Source of the DNA: Mya arenaria
Taxonomy: Eukaryota > Mollusca > Bivalvia > Myida > Myidae
Direction: 5' to 3'
DNA: 64,000 nt
Assembly (NCBI RefSeq): GCF_026914265.1
Contig: NC_069131.1
Coordinates: forward strand, 3,259,501-3,323,500
Shown here: positions 42,501 to 54,400 of the stretch, piece after piece
Layout of the letters: every line of letters starts with the position of its first letter
Position numbering within the stretch: position 1 is the stretch's first letter
Program-made: the position numbers and the translations under genes
The notes under the pieces: model-generated
Told to the model about the DNA's origin: nothing
Databases searched by the model: none
The model's input: only the letters and a program-made list of their open reading frames with translations

Positions 42501-45500
42501 GCTATTACTACAAACACATGTACTCAGACCTTCTAGCTATTACTACAAACACATGTGCTCAGACCTTCTAGCTATTACTACAAACACATGTACTCAGACC
42601 TTTTGGCTATGTCTACAAAAACATGTACTCAGACCTTCTGGCTATTACTACTAGCACATGTACTAAGACCTTCTGGCTATTAAAACAAACACATGTCCTC
42701 AGACCTTCTGGCTATTACAACAAACACATGAACTCAGACTTTGTGGCTATTACTACAAACACATGTACTCAGACCTTCTGGCTATTACAACCAGCACATG
42801 AACTCAGATTTTCTGGCTATTACAACAAACACATGAACTCAGATCTTCTGGCTATTACAAGCAACACCTGAACGCAGGTCTTCTGGCTATTACTACAAAC
42901 ACATGTACTCAGACCTTCTGGCTATTACTACAAACACATGTACTCAGACCTTCTGGCTATTACTATAAACACATTGACTCAGACCTTCTGGCTATTACAA
43001 CCAACACATGAACTCAGATCTTCTGGCTATTTCAAGCAACACCTGTACGCAGGTCTTCTGGCTATTCCAACTAACACATGAACTCAGACATTATGGCTAT
43101 TACAACCAACACATGAACTCAGACCTTCTGGCTATTACTACAAACACATGGACTCAGACCTTCTGGTTATTACAGCTATCACAGAAACGCAGACCATCTG
43201 GCTATTACAACCAACACATGAACTGAGACCTTCTGGCTATTACAACCAACACATGAACTGAGACCTTCTGGCTACTACAAGTAACACATGAACTCAGACC
43301 TTCTGGCTACTACAAGTAACACATGTATTCAGACCTTCTGTCTATTACTACAAACACATGTACTCAGTGTTCTTGGCTATTACTACAAACACATGTACTC
43401 AGGCCTTCTAGCTATTACTACAAACACATGTGCTCAGACCTTCTAGCTATTACTACAAACACATGTACTCAGACCTTTTGGCTATGTCTACAAAAACATG
43501 TACTCAGACCTTCTGGCTATTACTACTAGCACATGTACTAAGACCTTCTGGCTATTAAAACAAACACATGTCCTCAGACCTTCTGGCTATTACTACAATC
43601 ACATGAACTCAGACTTTGTGGCTATTACTACAAACACATGTACTCAGACCTTCTGGCTATTACAACCAGCACATGAACTCAGAACTTCTGGCTATTACTA
43701 CAAAGTACAAACACATGCACTCAGACTGTCTCGTTATTACAACAAACACATGCACTCAGATTTCTTTGCTATTACTACAAACACATGTACTCAGACCTTC
43801 TAGCTATTACTACAAACACATGTGCTCAGACCTTCTAGCTATTACTTCAAACACATGTCCTCAGACCTTCTGGCTATAACTACAAAAACATGTACTCAGA
43901 CCTTCTGGCTATTACTGCTAACACATGTACTCAGACCTTCTAGCTATTACTACAAACACATGTGCTCAGACCTTCTAGCTATTACTTCAAACACATGTCC
44001 TCAGACCTTCTGGCTATAACTACAAAAACATGTACTCAGACCTTCTGGCTATTAAAACAAACCCATGTACTCAGACCTTCTGGCTATTACCACAACCACA
44101 TGAACTCAGACCTTCTGGCTATTACTACAAACACATGTACTCAGACCGTCTGGCTATTACTACAAATGCATGAACTCAGATCTTCTGGCTATTACTATAA
44201 ACACATGTACTCAGACCTTCTGGCTATTAATACAACACATATACTCAGACCTTTTGGCTATTACTACAAAAACATGTACTCAGACCTTCTGGCTATTAAT
44301 ACAACACATGTACTCAGACCTTCTGGCTATTACTACAAAAACATGTACTCAGACCTTCTGGTTATTACTACAAACACATGCACTCAGATTTCTTTGCTAT
44401 TACTACAAACACATGTACTCAGACCTTCTAGCTATTACTACAAACACATGTGCTCAGACCTTCTAGCTATTACTTCAAACACATGTCCTCAGACCTTCTG
44501 GCTATAACTACAAAAACATGTACTCAGACCTTCTGGCTATTAAAACAAACCCATGTACTCAGACCTTCTGGCTATTACCACAACCACATGAACTCAGACC
44601 TTCTGGCTATTACTACAAACACATGTACTCAGACCGTCTGGCTATTACTACAAATACATGAACTCAGATCTTCTGGCTATTACTATAAACACATGTACTC
44701 AGACCTTCTGGCTATTAATACAAGACATGTACTCAGACCTTTTGGCTATTACTACAAAAACATGTACTCAGTTCTTCTGGCTATTAATACAACACATGTA
44801 CTCAGACCTTCTGGCTATTACTACAAAAACATGTACTCAGACCTTCTGGTTATTTCTACAAACACATGCACTTGGACCTTCTGGCTATTATAACCAACAC
44901 ATGAATTCAGATAGTCTGGCTATAACTACAAACACATGTACTCAGACCTTCTGGCTATTACTACAAACACATGTACTCAGACCTTCAGGCTATTACTACA
45001 AACACATGTACTTAGACCTATTGGCTATTACTACAAACACATGTACTTCGACCTTCTGGCTGTTACTACAAACACATGTACACAGACCTTGTGGCTATTA
45101 CTACAAACACATGTACACAGACCTTGTGGCTATTACTACAAACACATGTACTTCGACCTTCTGGCTGTTACTACAAACACATGTACACAGACCTTGTGGC
45201 TATTACTACAAACACATGTACTTCGACCTTCTGGCTGTTACTACAAACACATGTACACAGACCTTGTGGCTATTACTACAAGCACATGTACTTCGACCTT
45301 CTGGCTGTTACTACAAACACATGTACACAGACCTTGTGGCTATTACTACAAACACATGTACTTCGACCTTCTGGCTGTTACTACAAACACATGTACACAG
45401 ACCTTGTGGCTATTACTACAAGCACATGTACTTCGACCTTCTGGCTGTTACTACAAACACATGTACACAGACCTTGTGGCTATTACTACAAATGCATGTT

Positions 45501-45862
45501 CTCATGTAAACATGTATACTGCATATATAAATCTCGGCTGCGCATGTCCCCGACCCCCCAGAAAAACCAAGCCTGCACATCAATTCTGGTCTAGCAACGC
45601 CCGTGGCTTTCTGATTTGAATATACCCAGAGCCATATGATTGTTCTATTTCATTATACATCCACTGGATTTCTGAATTCCTCATCTGAATCTGTTTCTTC
45701 TCTTTCACAATCCAGACCGTCCGGACGGACAGGCGCAAAAAGAGGCAATGTGGCCAGTCATGTATGATGGTGTGCGACCCTAGAACCCATCGTTGTAGAC
45801 GCCAATGCGTCCGCAACCCCTGTCCTCGCCGCTGTACCCGGGAAAGGCCATGCCTAGTTTAA
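39530..45862 (+). pseudogene. 5'-truncated BRICHOS gene copy (last two exons only)
   Basis: Exon 5 copy 39530-39659 carries an in-frame TAG at 39,611-39,613 where the intact gene has CAG (before the conserved HIC). Exon 6 copy 45716-45862 lacks two bases just after the acceptor, shifting the frame. The membrane and N-terminal exons are absent. The last 38 codons nevertheless keep all eight cysteines and the RRKKR site, with two amino-acid changes (I to M, S to L). The intron between the two exons is ~6.06 kb versus 248 bp in the intact gene. Confidence 0.9.
39660..45500 (+). repeat. 35-bp minisatellite, ~165 copies, in the pseudogene intron
   Basis: Unit ACATGTACTCAGACCTTCTG plus GCTATTACTACAAAC. 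It starts at the exon 5 donor (CAG|GTACTCAGACC), which itself reads like the repeat. The unit contains no stop triplet, so all three plus frames stay open for long distances with a 35-residue period; these are not genes. Higher-order structure is visible: a ~875-bp block repeats around 42,040-42,900 and 42,900-43,780, a ~490-bp block around 43,930 and 44,420, and a 70-bp dimer fills 45,010-45,490. Copy 1 has only about three units (33,739-33,845). Confidence 0.96.
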
Positions 45863-46827
45863 AGAGGCCCTTCCGCTGTTGAAGATTGTATTGCGCTCGT
45901 TATCTTAGTAAGGCCCGACACCTTCATTGTTATTTGACATTTTAAATGTGCAGTGTTGTCATGCATGCCTTTACTTCAAATATTATCACAGAGAAATGAT
46001 TTATATATAAATTGACACATCCGTACATACACATACACGTAGTTCTGTATCATTCCAACTTCCGACGGGTCGTTACTTTTTATAATAAAGTGACAGTTAA
46101 AACAAAAGTTTTCTTTTTCTTTTTCTAAGGATGTTAAAAATGCGACCTTAATCTCCAAACTTTGGCATATTTCTGTCTATTTTACCAGAGTAAAATGGAT
46201 TTAGAACTGCTTGTGTTGTAAAGAAGAGCTTGTTTTAGGTGGGTCCGTGAAGGGTTGACCTCCTGATTGCGTGGATTTATAATAATATTCTAATCTTTGA
46301 TACCGAAATTACAGAAACAAGACAATTAAAGTAATAATCAAATCTGGTTTTAAAGGGGAGTGAACCAACGCCGTTACAGTCAAGATTTAAAATAAAATGA
46401 TCACAAAACCTCACGCCGACGAAGACAGGCAAAAACTAAGGGATGATTTAACCTTTAAGCCTTTTGTTGAAAAGCGAATCTAACGCTATTCTTAATAGTT
46501 GACTTCAAAAATTATATTTGAGCATATATCAACATTTGTTGAAGGGGTTAACCGTCAGTATCTTAGATTTAACACTCCTTATGTTTTACCACACATAATT
46601 TTGTCATAAAACAGTGCCTTCTATAAACCCTTAACGAGGTCCTTTAAAACAAATTATATATGGGGAGTATGTCAGATAAGGACTTTCACTTACTCATTAT
46701 TTTTAAAATATTAACAGTCTGAAACTGGATGCAGCATAGATTTACACGTCGCGAAAATACAATTACAGAAGAGAAGGTATACAAGAGAGATAATAGCTAT
46801 ACTGATAAAAGCCTAGATGGTTCGTCG

Positions 46828-46828
<1 letters not shown>

Positions 46829-46862
<34 letters not shown>
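46829..46862. repeat. (GAT)n microsatellite
   Basis: Pure GAT triplets, the copy-2 equivalent of 35,159-35,325 but shorter and without the GCT portion. Confidence 0.9.
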
Positions 46863-47290
46863 CCTTAAGACAAAAGTTGGTACACTTGACGTATTAAATT
46901 GTTAAACATTGTTAACGTTGCAACAGGAAACAAGAACAATATCATAGGTTTCAGACACTTCATTGGAACATTTATCCTTAACCAATCAGGTTCATGCCTT
47001 CGATTTCAAACAACTGAAACCCCGAGAACATGGTATGACAGTGTCCATGGATGTCAGCGAGTGTGTTAGGGGCAACTCTTGCACGTATCCAAACCTCGGA
47101 CCCACGCTGTAGCTTTAGGGTCCACATTTCACCAACACTGGCGTAAGTTGAGCTTGATCCGGCATCGGACAGGACATCGTCGATGACTCGACCATCTTGT
47201 ACGATTTCCAGGTACAAAGCGTGGTGGGCTACAGACATTGCCGACAGATGGAACGCGTAGACGCCGTCAGAAGGCACGCGGAAGATGCCA

Positions 47291-47540
47291 GGCCCCAATT
47301 TCTCGAAACTTCTTAAGCTTAACAGGCTTAAGTCGCTTATTTCAAATTGCCTAAAAACATACTAAAATGGATTTTGATAAATGAGAAATATCTTATCGTC
47401 ATTATTATTTAGAATATTCCTACACAATTTCTAAAAACTCTTTAAAAAGTAAATAATACGCATTTTATAGAGCTACAAAAATAGTGAGATTAGCTTAATC
47501 CTGTTATAATAGACTTAAGAAGTTTCGAGAAATTGGGGCC
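47291..47540. mobile_element. 250-bp MITE, family A, inside the C1q exon
   Basis: Starts GGCCCCAATTTCTCGAAACT and ends AGTTTCGAGAAATTGGGGCC, perfect 20-bp inverted ends extending further (TTCTTAAG). Copy 1 gives the empty site GATGCCAGTGGTATT, so the boundaries are known to within a few bases; the target duplication is 1-3 bp (A or CCA) because the ends overlap the target. Related elements: 3,364-3,613 and 56,342-56,550. Confidence 0.95.
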
Positions 47541-47984
47541 AGTGGTATTGTGATAGGCGTTGCCATAGTTTGTGAGAAGGTGGTCGAACACGATCACGTG
47601 ATGGTTACCAAGATTGGTCAGATCGGCGGCCCCAATACATGCAGTGAAGGCCGCTGGTCCTTCCGAACCTACACAATTGTATAACCAATAAATAAATCAT
47701 TACCTTGTATAAGTTCTGTATAGTTCTAGTTGCATATGTATGATTGCATAAATAATAAACCGTTGATCTATAAGTGATATATTCAAGATACAGTTTGAAA
47801 CGGTTCGTTTGTTTAAACTACCTTTCTTAAAATTAGGAGATGATGGTTGTTTAGATTACTCTCCATGAAGGACTCCATGTCTATTATAAACACACACACT
47901 GATTCTTTACGCATTGTATGGAGAGCTCAGTAGCACTATAAATATTTTTGTATGTATTTTTCCAGAAACTAATTAGAACACACA

Positions 47985-49057
47985 TATACCAACAAGAGGG
48001 CCACCATGGCCATTATCGCTCACCTGAGTAAAAGTGTTTAACCTTTGGAATCAATATAGCTTAATATATAATCTCAAAGCTGTACATGTGATAAACTGTA
48101 GTTTCAAAAATAAGGAACTAGGTCAAAAGGTCACCATGCAATGTCAATATTGATATATGTTTTCAAGCTTTCACATGCTCGAACAGAGACATCAAAAATA
48201 AGAAAGGTCAAAAAGGTACAATAAAGGTAATCCAAGCACAGCATTGATATTTGTTTTCAAAACAGTACACATGGTCCAAATGCTATTGCTGCACCTGAAA
48301 AAGAGTAGGTCAAGAGTCACAGTCAAGGTCATCCGAGGACAATATTGATATTTGTTTTCAAAACTCTACATATGGTCCAAATTTCATGTTGTAGCTTCAA
48401 AAATAAGAAAGTAGGCTAAGAGGTCACAGTCAAGGTCATCCAACATTATTATTTGTTTACAGAATAGTGAACATGGTAAAAAATGGTTCGTTGTAGTTTC
48501 AAAAATAAGACAGTAGGTCAAAAAGATTGGGACCGAATTTTACCCAAGTTGCGTAATTTGCACAATCTTGGTAGAGGACCACTATATGATGTTCGTTACA
48601 AATTATTAAAGGTCTGGGCCTAGCGGTCTCAGAGGAGAAGATTTTCGATAAGTCCACAGGAAACCTCATGGCATAGCGAGTTTTGACACAAGAGGCTCTG
48701 TGACCTAGTTTTTGACACCAGATGACCCATATTCGAACTTGAGCTAGATATCAACGAAACAACCTTTCTGACAAGTTTCAAGGATATTTGGACTGAAAAG
48801 GTAGCCTCTAGAGTGTTACCAAGATTTATCTATTTTTGGGTCATGTGACGTAGTTTTTCATCCCAGATGACACATATTCGAACTCGTCCGAGTATTTACT
48901 GAGACAAACATCCTGACTGTTTATGACAATTGAGACAAAAATGTGACCACTGTAGTGTTAACAAACTAAGTGTGGACGTCCGATGGACGACCGACGAAAG
49001 ACGACGGACATTCATCGATCCTAATAGCTCACCCTCAGCCTACAGCTAAGGTGAGTT
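47985..49057 (+). mobile_element. ~1.07-kb dispersed repeat inserted in copy 2
   Basis: Starts AACAAGAGGGCCACCATGGC and ends CAGCTAAGGTGAGTTA. Copy 1 lacks it, with AACACACAAAAAGATAATCG spanning the site. The body has repeated GGTCACAGTCAAGGTCATCC and ATTGATATTTGTTTTCAAA blocks. No coding frame was seen; type unknown. Confidence 0.7.
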
Positions 49058-50659
49058 AAAGAGATAATTGTAAATAGTATTATTAGTGCTGGAATATGCA
49101 AAATAAATGTTATTTTAGGAGCAAAGATGATCAAGAATGATGTACCTGTTACAAATGATTTGTTTTACAATCAAACAGACACCTTTTAGAAATTCATGTA
49201 TCTGTTTTATAGATATACATTTTGAAACAATTATGAATTCAGTTTTCTGAGTCTGAGTGTAAAACTGATACTCAAGACATAAGTGGATACAGACCCTGTC
49301 GACGGGCCCTACGGTTCCCCCCTTGAGCGAGCCCTTGTGTGGACGCCTGAAGAACAAAAAGTGTATAATGAGATTGACATGGACACGTGAATATTGTTTG
49401 GCATTACGTAATGCATTCAATATGATTTTTTTTAGTTTAGAAACTATACATGCTGTGTACGTCTATGTAACAGATTCGATGTATTTAATTGTTACTTGTT
49501 AGAAATACCTGTTTCAACGACTCCATCTCTTTCTTCAGCTGGGCATTTTCAAATTGTAATATGGCAATGTCCTCATCATTTTTAGCGCTGTTTGCCTGGA
49601 TGAGCCCAATGTCCTTTTGGTACGTCAGCATCAAGTCATTGATTGTAGTTCGAAGTTCTCCGAGTTCCATTTTCAAGTGCTCTTCTTGTTGGCCAGAAGT
49701 CATAGCAAAAGCCCATGACAAAACGATTAAAATATTGAAGCACGCCATTCCAAAGCCCGGACAGAACTGAATAACTTGCAGGATGATTTATCAAACGGTT
49801 ATGTAACTACATACTGGGGTAAAGTTCTTTCTCAACAACACAGATTCAGTCCTTCACAATACCTTGGAATTACAAGCCAATCAACCCATTTCGAATTTAA
49901 TTGTACATTATCTATACATTGTTATAGGTGAGCATTTTTAGTTGTTCCTTAGTTGTTTGGAGTGGCTGTTATAGAATTCTTCAATATTGTGTAAATAGAA
50001 GTATTGTTCGTTTCCAGGTCAGAAGTTTTGCCTAGTTGATCTATTTGCATTATACTTGCTCTTATCTGTCTTAAGACTTGACACAGATATATAAAATGAA
50101 GGGGACACGAGCAATGTAGGGGAATGACCTATCTAGATTAGCTTTTAAATGACATAATGTGTGGTTTTCGGCTCGGTATCACTTGTTGTATAAGGCCTTT
50201 ATTGCCTCATTTCTGAGATTCTTGATTGCAATAAATCAAAGCATGACACAAGTACAGCTACATTCATTATTCATATAGCTACGAGTAAAATTGCACAAGT
50301 CTAATATTATATCCTATTCAAGGATTCTAATTTGGAATGTTTTATGCAGCATTTAAAAACGTGACATTTTCCCGGCTCTTCGATGACGTTCAATTTGTTC
50401 ATCGAAACGAAAGCAGTTATTCAGTAAGCAAACCCATGCCATTTCACAGTTCAAACACATTGAGTATAACATTGCCAAGTATAAAGCGACTTTAAATTAA
50501 TTGGATTTTCATCCTCGCCCGCGCCTTCTTTTTTTTCCATCGTCCCTTTAATCTTAGTGACTCAAATAAAAATGTTGAAATATGATCTGTATTTACGTAT
50601 CGGTACGGTACTGTACGGGAACGGCGTTTATTCATGTGTTAAATTACGATCGTGTTCGT

Positions 50660-51405
50660 GGTTCCTCGACAACACATGTATATAGTCCCTTATGCAATAA
50701 GAAAGAGCACGAGCACATATTCAACAATGAAACAGTTATCAAGAAAAAATGTCACCCCACCGTTTGAAAAAAAATCTAGCAATTAATTTATATTGGCCTA
50801 ATACAAAATAGACGAAAAGGAAGTTAAGAAACGAATAATCTTTTCAGCGTTTTATTGATGTATGATCTGTCAGAAAACAACACGTATAATTTGAATAAAC
50901 ACCAAAGAAAGACTAGATGAAATATTTTGATCAAAACAAATAAGACGCAATTAGCAATTCTAATTAGAACCATCACAACCCCGTTACAACACAGAGATAG
51001 TTCAAATTTTCCAGTGAATTATTGCATAATATGAAATGAAAAAACAACAACTTACAGTTGTGTTTAATTTTTACAGTACAATAGCAAAAGCAAGTCACAC
51101 ACATATAATATTTCATGTGTAAATGAGAGCTCGCATATGGGAAATGATATGAAGTTTTTCGTTCGCAACCAAGCGAAACAAGGTGTCAAACGAAAAGTGA
51201 CAATGGTTGACCAAAGATACAGTATATAAGGCATTGGAATCTTAAATATTGAAATTGTAAAGGGATAAACATGTGTAACATTTCACAAACAAATGCTCAA
51301 AGAAAATTACATCATAAAGCAGCACCCGATTAGAACACTTTAAAACAGGGCAAGTACTTAAATTCTAGAAACCTGTAATGACCTTATTCGAATACACTTT
51401 CGTTC
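50660..51405. other. Intergenic, nothing recognised
   Basis: AT-rich DNA between the second duplication copy and the 3' end of the coiled-coil gene. It probably contains that gene's 3'UTR (minus strand), but no poly(A) site can be fixed. Confidence 0.4.
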
Positions 51406-51409
51406 TACA

Positions 51410-51452
51410 CGCACGCACACACACACACGCACACACACACACACACACACAG
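51410..51452. repeat. (AC)n microsatellite
   Basis: ACAC and ACGC dinucleotides about 45 bp downstream of the coiled-coil gene stop codon, probably in its 3'UTR. Confidence 0.9.
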
Positions 51453-51493
51453 AGAAATTATATCAGTATATTGCAATTATGAAATAATGCTTA

Positions 51494-54400
51494 TCACTTT
51501 CTTTTAGACTTCTTCTTATATCGTTTCTCCAACTCTATAACTATCTTACTGGCCCTAATCTTATTCATCTGTGGCTCTGTATACTTGAATATCTTGATAA
51601 TCGCTCTCATGTGGTGGTCGGAGTCCTTCTCATCCGTGATGTAATGGAAGAAAGAATCCTTCAGGAAGCGCAAGGTTGCGTAACTCTCACTTTCCGGCGC
51701 CACAGCGTCGTTGTAGCTCTCCTGTCTCTTCAGAGTTTGCCACTTGGCGAGCTCCAATTCTGTCCAGGCCAGCTTCCGCACCAATTCTGATATGGTCATC
51801 GTAGAACACTGGCCCTCCGCAGCCAAAACCTCCAGCTGAAGCTCATCGGAGAAAGCAAAAATCAATATAATTTTTCAAATGTAAGACATTTATTTTAACC
51901 ATTTTTTTCGGAAATAATACACAGCTTTTACCGATATGGCTCATACTGGGGAGGTACACTAAGAGAGACACACTACGCCACAAGAGACACGGTTAAAGAA
52001 CGAGAGACACAGAACGTATGGCAAAGAACGAGAGACACAGAACGAGAGACAAAGAGCGAGAGACACAGAGCGAGAGTCACAGAACGAGAGGCACAGAATG
52101 AGAGACACATAGCGAGAGACAAAGAACGAGAAGCACAGAACGAGAGACACATAGCGAGAGACACAGAACGAGAGTCACAGAAAAAAAGACACATAGCGAG
52201 AGACACAGAGCGAGAGACACAGAACGAGAGACACAGAACGAGAGTCACCGAACGTGAGTCACAGAACGAGAGTCACCGAACGAGAGTCACAGAACGAGAG
52301 ACACATAGGGAGAGTCACAGAACGAGATACACCGAACGAGAGACACAGAACTAGAGTCACAGAAAGAGAGACACATAGCGAGAGACACAGAGCGAGAGAC
52401 ACAGAACGAGAGACACAGAACGAGAGTCACAGAACGAGAGTCACAGAACGAGAGACACAGAACGCAAGTCTTAGAACGCGAGTAACAGAACTAGAGACAC
52501 ACAACGAGTGACACTGAACGAGAGTCACAGAACGAGAGTCATAGAACGCGAGACACAGAACGAGAGAGAACGAGAGACACACAACGAGAGACACAGAACG
52601 AGAGAAACAGACCGAGAGACACATAACGAGTGACACAGAACGAGAGACACACAGCGAGAGTCACAGAACGAGGGACACACAACGAGAGACACAGAACGAG
52701 AGACACAGAACGAGAGAAACAGACCGAGAGACACATAACGAGTGACACAGAACGAGAGACACACAGCGAGAGTCACAGAACGAGGGACACACAACGAGAG
52801 ACACAGAACGAAAGTCACAGAACACACAGAACGAGGGACACAGAACGAGGGACACATAACGAGAGACACAGAACGAGAGACACAGAATGAGAGACACAGA
52901 ACGAGAAACACAGAACAAAAGACACAGAATAGGAGACACAGAACGAGAGACACAGAATGAGAGACACAGAACGAGAGATGCAGAACGAGAGAGAACAAGA
53001 GACACAGAACGAGGGACACACAACGAGAGACACACAACGAGAGACACACAACATAAATAACGAGAGACACATAGCGAGAGGCAAAGAACGAGAGACAAAT
53101 AGCGAGAGACACATAACGAGAGTCACAGAACAAGAGAGAACAAGAAACACAGAACGAGGGACACACAACGAGAGACACAGAACGAGAGACACAGAAGAAC
53201 GAGAGACACAGAACGAGAGACACAGAACGAGAGACACAGAACGAGAGTCACAGAACGAGAGCGAACGAGATACACAGAACGAGAGACACCAAACGATAGA
53301 CAAGGAAAGAGAGGCACAGAACGAGAGACACAGAACGAGAGACACAGAACGAGAGATAAACAACGAGAGACACATAACGAGAGACACATAACGGGAGACA
53401 CAGAACGAGAGACACATAACGATAGACAAACAACGAGAGATACATAACGAGAAACAAACAACGAGAGACACATAACGAGAGACACAGAACGAGAGACACA
53501 TAGGGAGAGTCACAGAACGAGATACACAGAACGTGAGACACAGAACGAAAGACACAGAACGAGAAACACAGAACGAGAGACACATAGGGAGAGTCAAAGA
53601 ACGAGAGACACAGAACGAGAGACACAGAACGAGAGACACATAGCGAGAGTCACAGAACGAGAGACACAGAACGAGAGTCTCAGAACGAGAGACACAGAAC
53701 GAAAGTCATAGAACGCGAGTAACAGAACTAGTGACACAGAACGAGAGACACAGAACGAGAGTCACAGAACAAAAGTCTTAGAACGCGAGACACAGAACGA
53801 GAGTCACAGAACGAGAGTCACAGAACGAGAGTCACACAACGAGAGTCACAGAACGAGAGTCACACAACGAGATACACAGAACTAGAGAGAACGAGAGACA
53901 CAGAACGAGAGTCACATAACGAGAGACACAGAACGAGAGACACAAAACGAGAGAGAACGAGAGACACAGAACGGAAGACACAGAAGGAAAGACATAGAAC
54001 GAGAGTCACAGAATGAGAGAGAACGAGAGACACAGAACGAGGGACACAGAACGAGAGACACATAGCGAGAGTCACAGAACGAGGGATACAGAACGAGAGC
54101 GAACAAGAGACACAGAACAAGAGACACAGAACGAGAGACACAGAACGAGATACACATATCGAAAGACACAGAACGAGAGACACAGAACGGGAGACACATA
54201 GGTAGAGTCAAAGAACGAGAAGCACACAAGAATCACACAAAGAGAGCGACACCATAACGAGGGACACCATAACAATGGACACATAACGTGGGTCATACAC
54301 CGAGAAACACACACCGAGAGCTACACAACGAGAAGCACACAACGAGAGCGACACAACGAGAAACACACACCGAGAGCTACACAACGAGAAACACACAACG

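Larger units (their letters stand above)
46978..49748 (-). pseudogene. C1q-domain gene copy disrupted by a MITE
   Basis: Exon 1 49748-49509 (signal peptide, coiled coil, four codons shorter than copy 1), middle exon 49346-49295, C1q exon 47668-47541 plus 47290-46978, split by the 250-bp element at 47,291-47,540. Reading from the upstream half into the element meets a stop after about 17 codons, and the insertion also shifts frame. Both halves are otherwise open and nearly identical to copy 1, so the insertion is recent. The middle exon donor is changed from GTAGGT to GTCTGT by a 15-bp deletion between CAGGGT repeats. It could be functional only if the element were spliced out, for which I see no clear signals. 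Confidence 0.88.
39187..50659. repeat. Segmental duplication, copy 2 (11.47 kb)
   Basis: Direct-orientation copy of 33,264-38,816, about twice as long. The extra length is mostly the 35-bp minisatellite (39,660-45,500), the 250-bp MITE and a ~1.07-kb dispersed repeat (47,985-49,057). In the mature-peptide exon the two copies differ at seven of 117 bases. Confidence 0.93.

Noticed and set aside
39823-45619. Many long overlapping plus-strand open frames (up to 283 codons)
   Set aside because: They are all translations of a stop-free 35-bp repeat with a 35-residue period in every frame; no signal, domain or splice context.
46978-47298. Stand-alone short C1q protein starting inside the MITE
   Set aside because: The apparent start is not an ATG and lies in the inserted element; this is the downstream half of a broken exon.
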